DNA of 24,295 bases, taken from the IMG/VR virus record IMGVR_UViG_3300043395_001166, positions 1 to 24,295 of that record; one strand, written 5' to 3'. This document shows, piece after piece, positions 1 through 6,379 of the stretch. Origin of the DNA: a virus. Under the pieces are notes generated by a model. The model saw only the letters and a list, made by a program, of their open reading frames with translations, searched no databases and was not told the DNA's origin. A program made the position numbers and the translations under genes. Each line of letters opens with the position of its first letter. Positions within the stretch are counted from its first letter, which is position 1.

Positions 1-388
1 TAGCAACTTCTGCATCTGTTGCAAAAGAAGAATCAATTGTTGTTGAAATTTGTACATTTTGTGAACCATCAAATGATACAGAGCCTGTAACATTTCCAGT
101 TAGTTGAATTGTACGAGCAGTCTCAAGTGTTGTTGCTGTATCTGCATTACCATCTACGTTACCAACGAGATTTGCTGTTACTGTACCAGCAGCAAAGTTG
201 CCATTAGCATCACGCTTTACAACCTTATCTGCTTCGTTTGCTGAGGTGGCTGTACCACCAATTAAATTGACGACATAATTTTGATCGTCTTGCTTTTTTG
301 TAAGAATGTCATAGCCATTAACTGTAGCAGTTGTACCTTCAACGACGAGACCACTCTTAATCTTAAAGTCTTTATTTACTGTTGCCAT
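1..388 (-). CDS. tail-fibre-like structural protein, N-terminal part (gene continues past the left edge)
   Basis: The reading frame is open from the ATG at 386-388 to the window edge, giving 129 visible residues; the C-terminus lies outside. The N-terminus (MATVNKDFKIKSGLVVEG) and later GNVTGSVSFDGSQNVQI resemble the short beta-strand repeats of phage tail-fibre and neck-fibre proteins, where T-G-x-V-x-G and F-D-G-S turns recur. A good ribosome binding site, AAGGAGA, lies about 7 nt upstream, unlike the leaderless genes around it, so this gene is probably translated from a polycistronic message starting at 854. Role as a virion fibre is inferred from motif style and neighbours; exact attachment site is unknown. 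Confidence 0.6.
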   Translation of the reverse strand, partial: MATVNKDFKIKSGLVVEGTTATVNGYDILTKKQDDQNYVVNLIGGTATSANEADKVVKRDANGNFAAGTVTANLVGNVDGNADTATTLETARTIQLTGNVTGSVSFDGSQNVQISTTIDSSFATDAEVA

Positions 389-407
389 TTTTTATATCTC
401 CTTTTAT

Positions 408-854
408 TTATGCCTTAAGTCCCATACGTGCAAAACGCACAGTGACTGGCTTGATCGCAGGATCTGGAGTGACTGTCAAAGCCACGGTATTTCCAGTGCG
501 AGAGACATTAACGGTGCCAATATTCCCATCATTGTCGATTGTTCCATATTCGCTGACTGATACATTTGTACCGTCAACGAGAATTGTCATTTCAGTTGCG
601 TAGAACTTATTGTCCCCTGCTGTAGTCTTTGATATTGAAATAATATACTTGACCATACGCCAAACTGTAGCATCAAAGTTATCAATTACAGTTACGTTCT
701 CAATACCAGTGATTGTATTTTCATTATTTCCCGCTGATCCTAAGTCTGTTGACTGAGATGATAGGGTGTCGATTAAATCTTCATAGTTTTCTTGAGTAGG
801 TCTATCTCCTGTTTGAAATAGGCTTTTAACTCCTGGAATTGATATCTTTGCCAT
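408..854 (-). CDS. small virion structural (fibre/neck-type) protein
   Basis: 148 residues. The N-terminus (MAKISIPGVKSLFQTGDRPTQ) is a short structural lead. From about residue 55 to the end is a beta-sandwich-like domain with the pattern TVIDNFDATVWRMVKYIISI, then an ATEMTILVDG strand and a VRFARMGL end. That arrangement recurs at the C-termini of structural proteins in T4-like cyanophages and other marine/freshwater phages (family knowledge; no search was run). The start is fixed by an extended -10 box TGCTATAAT whose last base is 6 nt from the ATG, which predicts a leaderless mRNA. It sits 19 nt upstream of the next fibre gene. Confidence 0.6.
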   Translation of the reverse strand: MAKISIPGVKSLFQTGDRPTQENYEDLIDTLSSQSTDLGSAGNNENTITGIENVTVIDNFDATVWRMVKYIISISKTTAGDNKFYATEMTILVDGTNVSVSEYGTIDNDGNIGTVNVSRTGNTVALTVTPDPAIKPVTVRFARMGLKA

Positions 855-860
855 ACTGAG

Positions 861-869
861 ATTATAGCA
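861..869 (-). promoter_or_regulatory. extended -10 promoter, leaderless start at 854
   Basis: TGC-TATAAT on the minus strand, 6 nt (CTCAGT) before the ATG at 854. No convincing -35 box is visible. With normal -10 to +1 spacing, transcription would start at or next to the A of the start codon. Confidence 0.6.
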
Positions 870-887
870 TGTATTTTAATAATATAG

Positions 888-1112
888 TTAAAGAATATAG
901 TTACTATACCCAATAACCTGCAAAGGAATTGCTGGGGTATTTCCCAAACCAATAGCCTGTATTTGAAGTGCTGTAAACTTAACTCTAAATGGCAAGATCT
1001 CTTTAATTACTGATTGGCGAGTAAAGTCTTGTATTTGTATTTCTGGATAATCAATAGGAAATATTTTTTCTGTCTTATTTTTTAAATTATCAAGGATTAC
1101 TGCTGTTGCCAT
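888..1112 (-). CDS. hypothetical small protein in tail-gene cluster
   Basis: 74 residues, not recognised. It starts MATAVILDNLKNKTEKIFPI and contains a mixed beta-like sequence (IQIQDFTRQSVIKEILPFRV), consistent with a small structural or chaperone-like virion accessory protein. The start ATG overlaps the stop of the upstream 136-residue gene as TAATG, so translation is probably coupled and it needs no ribosome binding site of its own. It lies between a KGDT/RGDT-type baseplate-like gene and a fibre gene, so a tail role is likely but not shown. Confidence 0.5.
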   Translation of the reverse strand: MATAVILDNLKNKTEKIFPIDYPEIQIQDFTRQSVIKEILPFRVKFTALQIQAIGLGNTPAIPLQVIGYSNYIL

Positions 1113-1522
1113 TAATCTGTTACATCTTCAAGGATCTTCATACTACCCTGGCAAACTGTCCATACTCTTGTTGGGTCTGATACTTGAATATCAAAGATGT
1201 CTCCTGTTTGAAGTTGTGCTGACTCTTCTGCCGTAAGCCAAACTGTGAACTCTCCAACTAAATCATCTTCATCTGCCCTTGGAGTTATACTCATAACAAG
1301 CACAGCATCATCAGTAATAATTCCTGGCTTTGTGTTTGGTCTTTTAATTTTCATTGCAATATCCCACTCAGATCCCTCGCCTTTTAGAACAAGTGGTTGT
1401 TTAGCATCATCTGTTACATAAACCTTAAAACCAGAAGTGTCTCCACGAACTACAGTCCAAATAACTGTTGGTGGTTTGTTGCCGATATCGTATGATGTTT
1501 GAGATCCTCTTTGAATAGCCAT
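1112..1522 (-). CDS. baseplate/receptor-binding-like protein, RGDT-type beta-sandwich
   Basis: 136 residues. The segment VIWTVVRGDTSGFKVYVTDD near residue 20 matches the segment IKWNVVRGDTSPLRIEF of the gene at 11918-12319, and resembles NYYKGDTFEFRIYP of the gene at 9908-10348. This K/R-G-D-T followed by F-x-[IV] is typical of the N-terminal beta-sandwich of phage upper-baseplate proteins (BppU-like) and tail-associated proteins. The C-terminal half (WLTAEESAQLQTGDIFDIQV) fits a second sheet. A TATAAT box 6 nt before the ATG predicts a leaderless mRNA. The first of three paralogues in this window. Confidence 0.55.
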   Translation of the reverse strand: MAIQRGSQTSYDIGNKPPTVIWTVVRGDTSGFKVYVTDDAKQPLVLKGEGSEWDIAMKIKRPNTKPGIITDDAVLVMSITPRADEDDLVGEFTVWLTAEESAQLQTGDIFDIQVSDPTRVWTVCQGSMKILEDVTD

Positions 1523-1528
1523 AATGTT

Positions 1529-1537
1529 ATTATATCA
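1529..1537 (-). promoter_or_regulatory. extended -10 promoter, leaderless start at 1522
   Basis: TGA-TATAAT on the minus strand, 6 nt before the ATG at 1522. The TGA is also the stop codon (1535-1537) of the upstream gene, so stop codon and extended -10 element are the same bases. Confidence 0.6.
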
Positions 1538-2113
1538 CGACAAACCGTCTTTGAGTGCTCCCCATGTACCATTGCCTTTTGTTTGAACAACTATCATTCC
1601 ACCATTTGGCTTTGTTGCTTTAATTGCAAGCACCCCTACATATCTTGCTGGACCAGTTGCTGGACGACCTGCGACTAAATTTCCAAGATTATCTACATAA
1701 ATTTTTGTTCCAGCGGCAACATCACCAAAAAATGTTGTATTCATTTGTATAATTCCAGAAACTACCGCAATACCGTCACCGCCAGTAGCACTTGAAGGCA
1801 GCATATCTGATTGCAATAAACCAAGTATAGGAAAATCTGGATTGTGATCAGGACTTGATGGATTATATTTTTGTACAAGAGGTTTTAATTTTCCATCATG
1901 AGAAGTGCTTCCAGAAATAAACACTGGTGTTCCTGCAGGTAACGAAACAGAAGAACTTGCATTTCTTACAGGAGAAGAAACGCTTGTCATTCCTAATGGT
2001 GGCAAAATATCATTTAAAGCATCAACTAATACTTTAAAGTCTCCGTGTACGTTAACTGGATCAGACGCAATAGGATACTTCATACTAGGATAATTAGATG
2101 ACTGACTAGGCAT
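1535..2113 (-). CDS. head-fibre/decoration-like structural protein
   Basis: 192 residues. An N-terminal helix-like part (about 1-45, VHGDFKVLVDALNDILPPLG) is followed by a beta-rich part. The latter runs SLPAGTPVFIS (about 57-67), ILGLLQSDMLPSSATGGDGI (about 97-116), FFGDVAAGTKIYVDNLG and YVGVLAIKA near the end. The layout 'initial value, index by a property, final strand' resembles small phage decoration or fibre proteins with a DUF2190-like barrel, but I am not certain of family. A TGGTATAAT box 7 nt before the ATG predicts a leaderless mRNA. It diverges from the lysin gene at 2217. Confidence 0.5.
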   Translation of the reverse strand: MPSQSSNYPSMKYPIASDPVNVHGDFKVLVDALNDILPPLGMTSVSSPVRNASSSVSLPAGTPVFISGSTSHDGKLKPLVQKYNPSSPDHNPDFPILGLLQSDMLPSSATGGDGIAVVSGIIQMNTTFFGDVAAGTKIYVDNLGNLVAGRPATGPARYVGVLAIKATKPNGGMIVVQTKGNGTWGALKDGLS

Positions 2114-2120
2114 AATCTTT

Positions 2121-2129
2121 ATTATACCA
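2121..2129 (-). promoter_or_regulatory. extended -10 promoter, leaderless start at 2113
   Basis: TGG-TATAAT on the minus strand, 7 nt before the ATG at 2113. The sequence from the box through GATTATG is nearly the same as at 12,311-12,335, another divergent late promoter. Confidence 0.6.
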
Positions 2130-2139
2130 CCCTATAAAG

Positions 2140-2169
2140 TTGACTTTTACATAAATTTTGTGTTATACT
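2140..2169 (+). promoter_or_regulatory. sigma70-type promoter of the lysin gene with downstream hairpin
   Basis: TTGACT (2140-2145), 18-nt spacer, TATACT (2164-2169). Expected transcription start is near 2176. Immediately downstream AACACC (2177-2182) and GGTGTT (2189-2194) form a 6-bp inverted repeat around TACCAA, in the early 5' leader. The leader carries a proper ribosome binding site (AAGGAGG at 2205-2211), so this promoter is of a different class from the divergent leaderless one at 2121. Confidence 0.6.
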
Positions 2170-2216
2170 TGTTAGTAACACCTACCAAGGTGTTATTGTT
2201 TTCTAAGGAGGAAACT

Positions 2217-2780
2217 ATGATTAAATTTATCGAAAGAAACAAAGAGATCATTAGCACACTCAGTATCGTGGCATTAGTTAGCGTTTTTACAAATACTGCT
2301 AATGCTTCTATAGATCTTGATACTAAAAACAATCTTAGCCTGGAACAGGCTCAGACTGAAAAGACTACCTCGAAAGAGGTTTTTTTGGTTTCTAAGGCAA
2401 AAAAATTGGAGAGTTTTGAAAATAAAACTTCTCTTACAGACTTAGAACTAAAGGAACTGCTTTCTCTGGTTGGCTTCAAGGGTAGAGACCTTGTTGTTGC
2501 CTGGGCAGTAGCAAAAAAGGAGTCTAATGGTAGACCGCTGGCATTCAATGGCAACCATAAGACTGGAGACTCATCCTATGGGATGTTTCAAATAAATATG
2601 ATAGACGATCTTGGTCCTGATCGTAGAACCAAGTTTGATCTTGACTCAAATGCTGAGTTATTCAATCCCGTCAAGAATGCGGAGATCGCATACTATATGA
2701 CAAATGGCGGTGAAGACTGGTCTTCTTGGAAGGGTATTACCCCAAAGACTAGATACTGGATGACCAAATTTCCTAAATAA
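2217..2780 (+). CDS. secreted lytic transglycosylase/lysozyme-like lysin
   Basis: 187 residues from the ATG at 2217, chosen because AAGGAGG sits 5-6 nt upstream; an in-frame ATG at 2160 precedes the -10 box and cannot be transcribed from this promoter. Residues 1-30 form a signal peptide: a charged start MIKFIERNK, a hydrophobic core and ANA-S at the cleavage site. Residues 90-175 are a lysozyme-like SLT domain: AWAVAKKESNGRPLAF carries the expected catalytic glutamate (E102), followed by SSYGMFQINM (119-128) and NPVKNAEIAYYM (150-161). It would cut peptidoglycan glycan strands outside the membrane, for lysis or entry. The only plus-strand gene inside the late block. It ends 6 bp before the convergent epimerase gene ends. 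Confidence 0.75.
   Translation: MIKFIERNKEIISTLSIVALVSVFTNTANASIDLDTKNNLSLEQAQTEKTTSKEVFLVSKAKKLESFENKTSLTDLELKELLSLVGFKGRDLVVAWAVAKKESNGRPLAFNGNHKTGDSSYGMFQINMIDDLGPDRRTKFDLDSNAELFNPVKNAEIAYYMTNGGEDWSSWKGITPKTRYWMTKFPK
2367..2386 (+). terminator. intrinsic-terminator-like hairpin inside the lysin gene
   Basis: ACCTC (2367-2371), a GAAA tetraloop and GAGGT (2376-2380) form a 5-bp G/C-containing stem, followed directly by a run of T (2380-2386). This is the standard form of a rho-independent terminator on the coding strand, about 150 nt into the gene, in the linker between signal peptide and catalytic domain. It may reduce or time full-length lysin expression. Function is inferred only. Confidence 0.4.
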
Positions 2781-2786
2781 ATAATT

Positions 2787-3791
2787 CTATATTATTTTAT
2801 CTACCCATGTCCTTGGGGTTTTGTTTGTTACAAACTCCAAGGGCAGGTGGTATGAAAACTCTTTGGGGCCTTCTGATTTAATCCAACTACAAAGATCTTC
2901 AAGGCAGGAATCTAATGTCTGCGTTGTTTTATACCCTAATATTTCTCTAGCAAGGTTTGCTGAGCAGTTTGCATTCAATACTTCTTGGGGTCTTCCAGGC
3001 ATATATATTGGATCTAATTTAAAATTAAGTATTTTAGCAATTTTGACAGCAAGTTGATTAATTGATATAAACTCTTCGTCTGGTCCAATATTTATTACTC
3101 TGCCGTTGGCTATATCATTTTCACAAGCAACAATTAATGGATTTATAACATCTTGTATAGACGAAAAGCACCTCATCTGAGAACCATCTCCATAAATAAT
3201 TGGCTGCTTTCCAGATAACATTCTGTTAATCATGATAGAGGCCACATTTCTGAATGGATCATCATATTTTTGGCGAGGACCAACAATATTATGTGGTACT
3301 AAAATTACATATTTCATATCATGGGTATCACATAAATTTTTAATTAAAAGTTCTGTTGTATATTTTGCAATTCCATAAGGATCTTGTGGCTTTGGAACCA
3401 TATCTTCTGTAAAAGGAACTATATCTTGTGCTCCATATCTGGCCATAGAAGACATGTGAACAAACTTTTTAACATTATGCTTAATTGATGCACTTAAAGC
3501 AACAGTAGTTATATGTGAAGTATTTCTAGTTACTAAAGATGGACTAAATACTGACAAGCCTTCGTATGCTGTACATGCTGTATTAACAACAAGATCAACA
3601 CCGTTAAAGTGCTCTTGAACTAAATCAAAATCACCAAGATCTTTTTGATAAAACTCAACTAAACCTGGAACGTTTTTACGATATCCGCCTACTAAATTAT
3701 CAATTCCAACAACTTGGTGTCCACGATTAATGAACGCATCTGCAAGATGGCTGCCCATAAATCCAGCAACACCAGTTATTAGAACTTTCAC
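2787..3791 (-). CDS. NAD-dependent sugar epimerase/dehydratase (SDR extended family)
   Basis: 334 residues, the usual length for extended short-chain dehydrogenases that act on nucleotide sugars. The Rossmann nucleotide-binding motif is ITGVAGFMGS (G7, G10, G13), with D31 positioned for NAD ribose. The active-site serine region is HMSSMARYG (S114/S115) and the catalytic pair is Y139-x3-K143 (PYGIAK). The C-terminal part should bind the nucleotide-sugar. The start is GTG, overlapping the upstream stop as GTGA, with AAAGGA about 7 nt before it. Last gene of the six-gene operon; with the glycosyltransferase-like gene before it, it could supply a modified sugar. Exact substrate cannot be read from sequence. 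Confidence 0.8.
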   Translation of the reverse strand: MKVLITGVAGFMGSHLADAFINRGHQVVGIDNLVGGYRKNVPGLVEFYQKDLGDFDLVQEHFNGVDLVVNTACTAYEGLSVFSPSLVTRNTSHITTVALSASIKHNVKKFVHMSSMARYGAQDIVPFTEDMVPKPQDPYGIAKYTTELLIKNLCDTHDMKYVILVPHNIVGPRQKYDDPFRNVASIMINRMLSGKQPIIYGDGSQMRCFSSIQDVINPLIVACENDIANGRVINIGPDEEFISINQLAVKIAKILNFKLDPIYMPGRPQEVLNANCSANLAREILGYKTTQTLDSCLEDLCSWIKSEGPKEFSYHLPLEFVTNKTPRTWVDKII

Positions 3792-4558
3792 ATATATTCC
3801 TTTGGAAGAAACTTTGAGGTATTACCAGTATAATAATGATGAATAACCAATTTGTCTGTATTCTTTTCTTCTGGCTCTGTATGAAGCATAACCTCATTTT
3901 CATCAAAATACTTTACTGGACTATTTATATTTTGGAAATAATCCCAAACTGCATACTGAGTAGAAACCCAGCCTAAGTCTGAGTACTCTTTTTCTGTAAG
4001 TTTATCCTTATGTTTTGACAATATATGATTTACATAAAACTTCATATGCTTAAGTATGCCTTGGTTAGCAAGACTCTTATTTAATATAAATTGACCATCA
4101 TTCATCCCTGGCCAAACCTCAACCTTTTTCATAAGATCAATACTGTTATCTGGTCTTGCCCAAACACAACTAGTTCCATCATACTTTTCAAACAAAATTT
4201 CTGGATCTGCATGAAACACTGTATCCGTGTCCATATAAAGTATGCTATCCAGATTATTTGTGTGTATTGAATTTATTGCATTTTCCCATCTATGTTTCAA
4301 AAACTCTAAATAACCAAAATTAACCCAATCATCTGGCCAACCTCCATCATTATCAACATCAAACTTAACAATGCTAGTGTTGTCATCAAATACTATATTG
4401 GAAGTATCAATACTTGATGGAGATATGTGCACATACACTGGAATATTTGTATTAAATTTTCTTAATGTATCAATTGAATATCTTAATTGTTTATAACAAA
4501 GAAGATCTTCAACCTTTCCTGATCTTACATGAAAAGAATATACTATTGCATTTTTCAT
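3788..4558 (-). CDS. glycosyltransferase-like protein (GT-A fold, DxD motif)
   Basis: 256 residues. The segment LDSILYMDTDTVFHADPE contains the metal-binding DxD (D110-T-D112) expected of GT-A enzymes such as GT8-like families. Before it lies a beta/alpha N-terminus (AIVYSFHVRSGKVEDL, IPVYVHISPSS), and after it WPGMNDGQFILN (149-160), which fits the acceptor-side loop, and a C-terminal VIHHYY that could supply a metal ligand histidine. It would transfer a sugar from a nucleotide-sugar to a protein, glycan or base. Start ATG overlaps the stop of the upstream oxygenase gene as ATGA; its own stop overlaps the epimerase start. Confidence 0.65.
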   Translation of the reverse strand: MKNAIVYSFHVRSGKVEDLLCYKQLRYSIDTLRKFNTNIPVYVHISPSSIDTSNIVFDDNTSIVKFDVDNDGGWPDDWVNFGYLEFLKHRWENAINSIHTNNLDSILYMDTDTVFHADPEILFEKYDGTSCVWARPDNSIDLMKKVEVWPGMNDGQFILNKSLANQGILKHMKFYVNHILSKHKDKLTEKEYSDLGWVSTQYAVWDYFQNINSPVKYFDENEVMLHTEPEEKNTDKLVIHHYYTGNTSKFLPKEYM

Positions 4559-5115
4559 TTTTTACTTTTCTCCCATTGTTCTTCTGTTATTTCTCCTCTA
4601 ACTACACGCAAATATTCTGGTCCTTTAGTAAAATACCAGTGGTCTGGCTCTGCAAAATGAAAGAATATCATAGCAACATAATTATTTTCTGGATTTGGAA
4701 ACTTTTCTCTCCAATGTAATTGGTCATTTCCGTAATAAGCAAGTGCTTGATTTGGGTGTAAAGTATAATTTCTATTATCTACCCACAAATCCCACGGCTC
4801 ATTTTGATAAACACACATGTCTATTGTATATGTACAAGCATTATCATCTTTATGTTTATATAAACTTGCCTCTTCTCCTTCATAGTGTGCAAACAGTGCA
4901 TATGTCGGTAGCAGAGTTTTGCTATTAAATGTTTTTCTTGCATCAATAGTCAAATCATTTAATATTTTTTTAAGTATTAAAAGTTGGTTATCTGAAACAT
5001 AATACCTTCCAAATCCAGAAGCATACTCAAATCTTTTTGGATTTTTTACAGACAATAATAGAGTTTGATAGTCTTGTTCATTTAATATGTTTTTTAAAAT
5101 TTTAGGTTTTTTCAT
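4555..5115 (-). CDS. 2OG-Fe(II) oxygenase-like protein
   Basis: 186 residues from the ATG at 5115, which overlaps the upstream stop as ATGA; a TTG at 5124 in frame is possible but less likely. LYKHKDDNACTYTIDMCVY gives a H88-x-D90 pair, and DQLHWREKF a distal H134 with R136 near; this is the order of the iron ligands and a possible 2-oxoglutarate arginine in the double-stranded beta-helix oxygenases. PNQALAYYGN precedes the distal histidine, as in that family. The match is weaker than for the neighbouring gene at 5112-5696. Substrate unknown; modification of a fibre protein, a glycan or a nucleotide are options. Confidence 0.55.
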   Translation of the reverse strand: MKKPKILKNILNEQDYQTLLLSVKNPKRFEYASGFGRYYVSDNQLLILKKILNDLTIDARKTFNSKTLLPTYALFAHYEGEEASLYKHKDDNACTYTIDMCVYQNEPWDLWVDNRNYTLHPNQALAYYGNDQLHWREKFPNPENNYVAMIFFHFAEPDHWYFTKGPEYLRVVRGEITEEQWEKSKK

Positions 5116-5696
5116 TTTATCCAACTTGCTACAGCATATCTTGTTCCATCAGTAACTTCTGAAACTGAATGATTGTATACATATGTTGATGGAAAAATTA
5201 TCATTTCATTTGCTTTAGGTTTGTATGATATTTCAAATCTTGGAAAGTTTATTTCTCCTCCAACATAGTTATCGTTTAAGTAGTAAACACTAGAAAGTCT
5301 TCTATGATATTGTGGATGATCATCTATGTGGTTTGTAAAATATTGACCTTTGCCATATTTTAAAATTTGATAATTATCGTGATCAGAAAAATAAACTCCA
5401 TAACTAGCCATATATTCTTTTTCTGCAACGACTAAAGTAGTATAAAATAGGTTAGCAATATTTTTATGAAACGCATCTATAAGTGTTGAATACTCTTCGT
5501 CTATACCATTAATAAACGGAATAGATATAGAACTTGTATTTCTTACTTTTGTATCTACCCCGCCAATAACTGTTGCAGAAAACCACTCAATGCCAGAAGA
5601 CGTAATCCCTTCTTCTATATCATTTACCAAATTCTCATGTCCATCAATTAGGTCAGAATAAACAACTATACCTGGAGCAATTTCTTTTTTTATCAT
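5112..5696 (-). CDS. 2OG-Fe(II) dioxygenase, prolyl 4-hydroxylase-type
   Basis: 194 residues. The C-terminal half has all marks of the prolyl-4-hydroxylase-like family. ILKYGKGQYFTNHIDDHP gives H123-x-D125, SSVYYLNDNYVGGEINFP is the conserved central strand and Gly-Gly-Glu turn, IIFPSTYVYNHSVSEV gives the distal iron ligand H176, and GTRYAVASW gives R186 for 2-oxoglutarate. Such enzymes hydroxylate proline, lysine or other groups using O2, Fe(II) and 2-oxoglutarate. Common in aquatic phages with unknown substrate. It starts directly after the stop of the zinc-ribbon gene, with no gap, and overlaps the next gene by ATGA. Confidence 0.85.
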   Translation of the reverse strand: MIKKEIAPGIVVYSDLIDGHENLVNDIEEGITSSGIEWFSATVIGGVDTKVRNTSSISIPFINGIDEEYSTLIDAFHKNIANLFYTTLVVAEKEYMASYGVYFSDHDNYQILKYGKGQYFTNHIDDHPQYHRRLSSVYYLNDNYVGGEINFPRFEISYKPKANEMIIFPSTYVYNHSVSEVTDGTRYAVASWIK

Positions 5697-5936
5697 TTAC
5701 CATTTTCCTATCGGACAAAAAGCCTTTTCAAGTTTTGTTTTTGCTTTCATAAAACAACCACACTTTTTACATTGTGTTGTTAGTTTTATTAACTCTGGAC
5801 AACTTTTGCAAAGACTATATCTTTCGGCTGCTTTTTCTTCACTTGCCCATTCAGTATTTGGATTAACAAGATCCCAGGGACGGACCTGTCGCTGTTGATT
5901 GTCTTGTTTACTTTTATATTCTTCCCACTTATTCAT
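5697..5936 (-). CDS. small zinc-ribbon-type phage protein
   Basis: 79 residues. The C-terminal half carries CKSCPELIKLTTQCKKCGC, then KAKTKL and a terminal CPIGKW: five or six cysteines (about C43, C46, C56, C59, C61, C73) in a zinc-binding layout. I recognise this C-terminal pattern from many cyanophage and freshwater phage proteins, often next to 2OG-Fe(II) oxygenases, as here (knowledge from memory, not searched). Function unknown; an accessory or metal-handling role for the oxygenases is a guess from neighbourhood. Starts by ATGA overlap with the upstream gene. Confidence 0.65.
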   Translation of the reverse strand: MNKWEEYKSKQDNQQRQVRPWDLVNPNTEWASEEKAAERYSLCKSCPELIKLTTQCKKCGCFMKAKTKLEKAFCPIGKW

Positions 5937-6322
5937 TCGTATTGTCCTGGTAGTTTAAATGTATCATCTAAAAACTTCCATCCCACAGAGACAAGCCTAG
6001 CGTATTCATGACCATCGTCAATATCAAGAACTTTTGCATTTGAAAGCAAAATTGAATATATCATCTCATCACATACAAGGATATCAACAACTTCATTATT
6101 TTTAATAATATTTAATGTATATAAATTATTTGTTTCGTCAACACTGTTTTCAGTAAAACTATCTGCAGAACAAAGAATTGAACCTACAGAAAAATCAACA
6201 GTATCAGTATGAACAACTTCATCATTTATTACATACGCTATAGCCATTGGCTTAATATTATTTTCTGTTTTATTTTGTTTATCTTCTGCCGTGGCCCATC
6301 TAATGTCTTGATAATTAATCAT
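5933..6322 (-). CDS. hypothetical protein, first gene of the oxygenase/glycosyltransferase operon
   Basis: 129 residues, acidic, not recognised. Begins MINYQDIRWATAEDKQNKTE and contains alternating beta-type stretches (MAIAYVINDEVVHTDTVDF, LYTLNIIKNNEVVDILVCDE). It has the operon's only strong ribosome binding site, AAGGAG about 6 nt before the ATG, and follows the promoter at 6349-6377. Because it is first in a translationally coupled operon of modification enzymes, it may work with them, but no motif supports this. Its ORF is compact and well conserved in codon use with its neighbours. Confidence 0.5.
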   Translation of the reverse strand: MINYQDIRWATAEDKQNKTENNIKPMAIAYVINDEVVHTDTVDFSVGSILCSADSFTENSVDETNNLYTLNIIKNNEVVDILVCDEMIYSILLSNAKVLDIDDGHEYARLVSVGWKFLDDTFKLPGQYE

Positions 6323-6348
6323 AAATATCTCCTTATTTCTCTAACAAT

Positions 6349-6377
6349 ATTCTATCACAAAAAGACTTTACTGTCAA
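6349..6377 (-). promoter_or_regulatory. sigma70 promoter of the modification operon
   Basis: On the minus strand: TTGACA (6372-6377), exactly 17 nt, TAGAAT (6349-6354). This is a near-consensus vegetative promoter, lying between the end of the adhesin gene and the operon. It differs from the leaderless late promoters around it, so the operon may be expressed by host polymerase at another time. Confidence 0.7.
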
Positions 6378-6379
6378 CA

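Noticed and set aside
2160-2216. Upstream extension of the lysin to an ATG at 2160
   Set aside because: It lies before the transcription start predicted from the -10 box, while the ATG at 2217 has an excellent ribosome site and starts a proper signal peptide.
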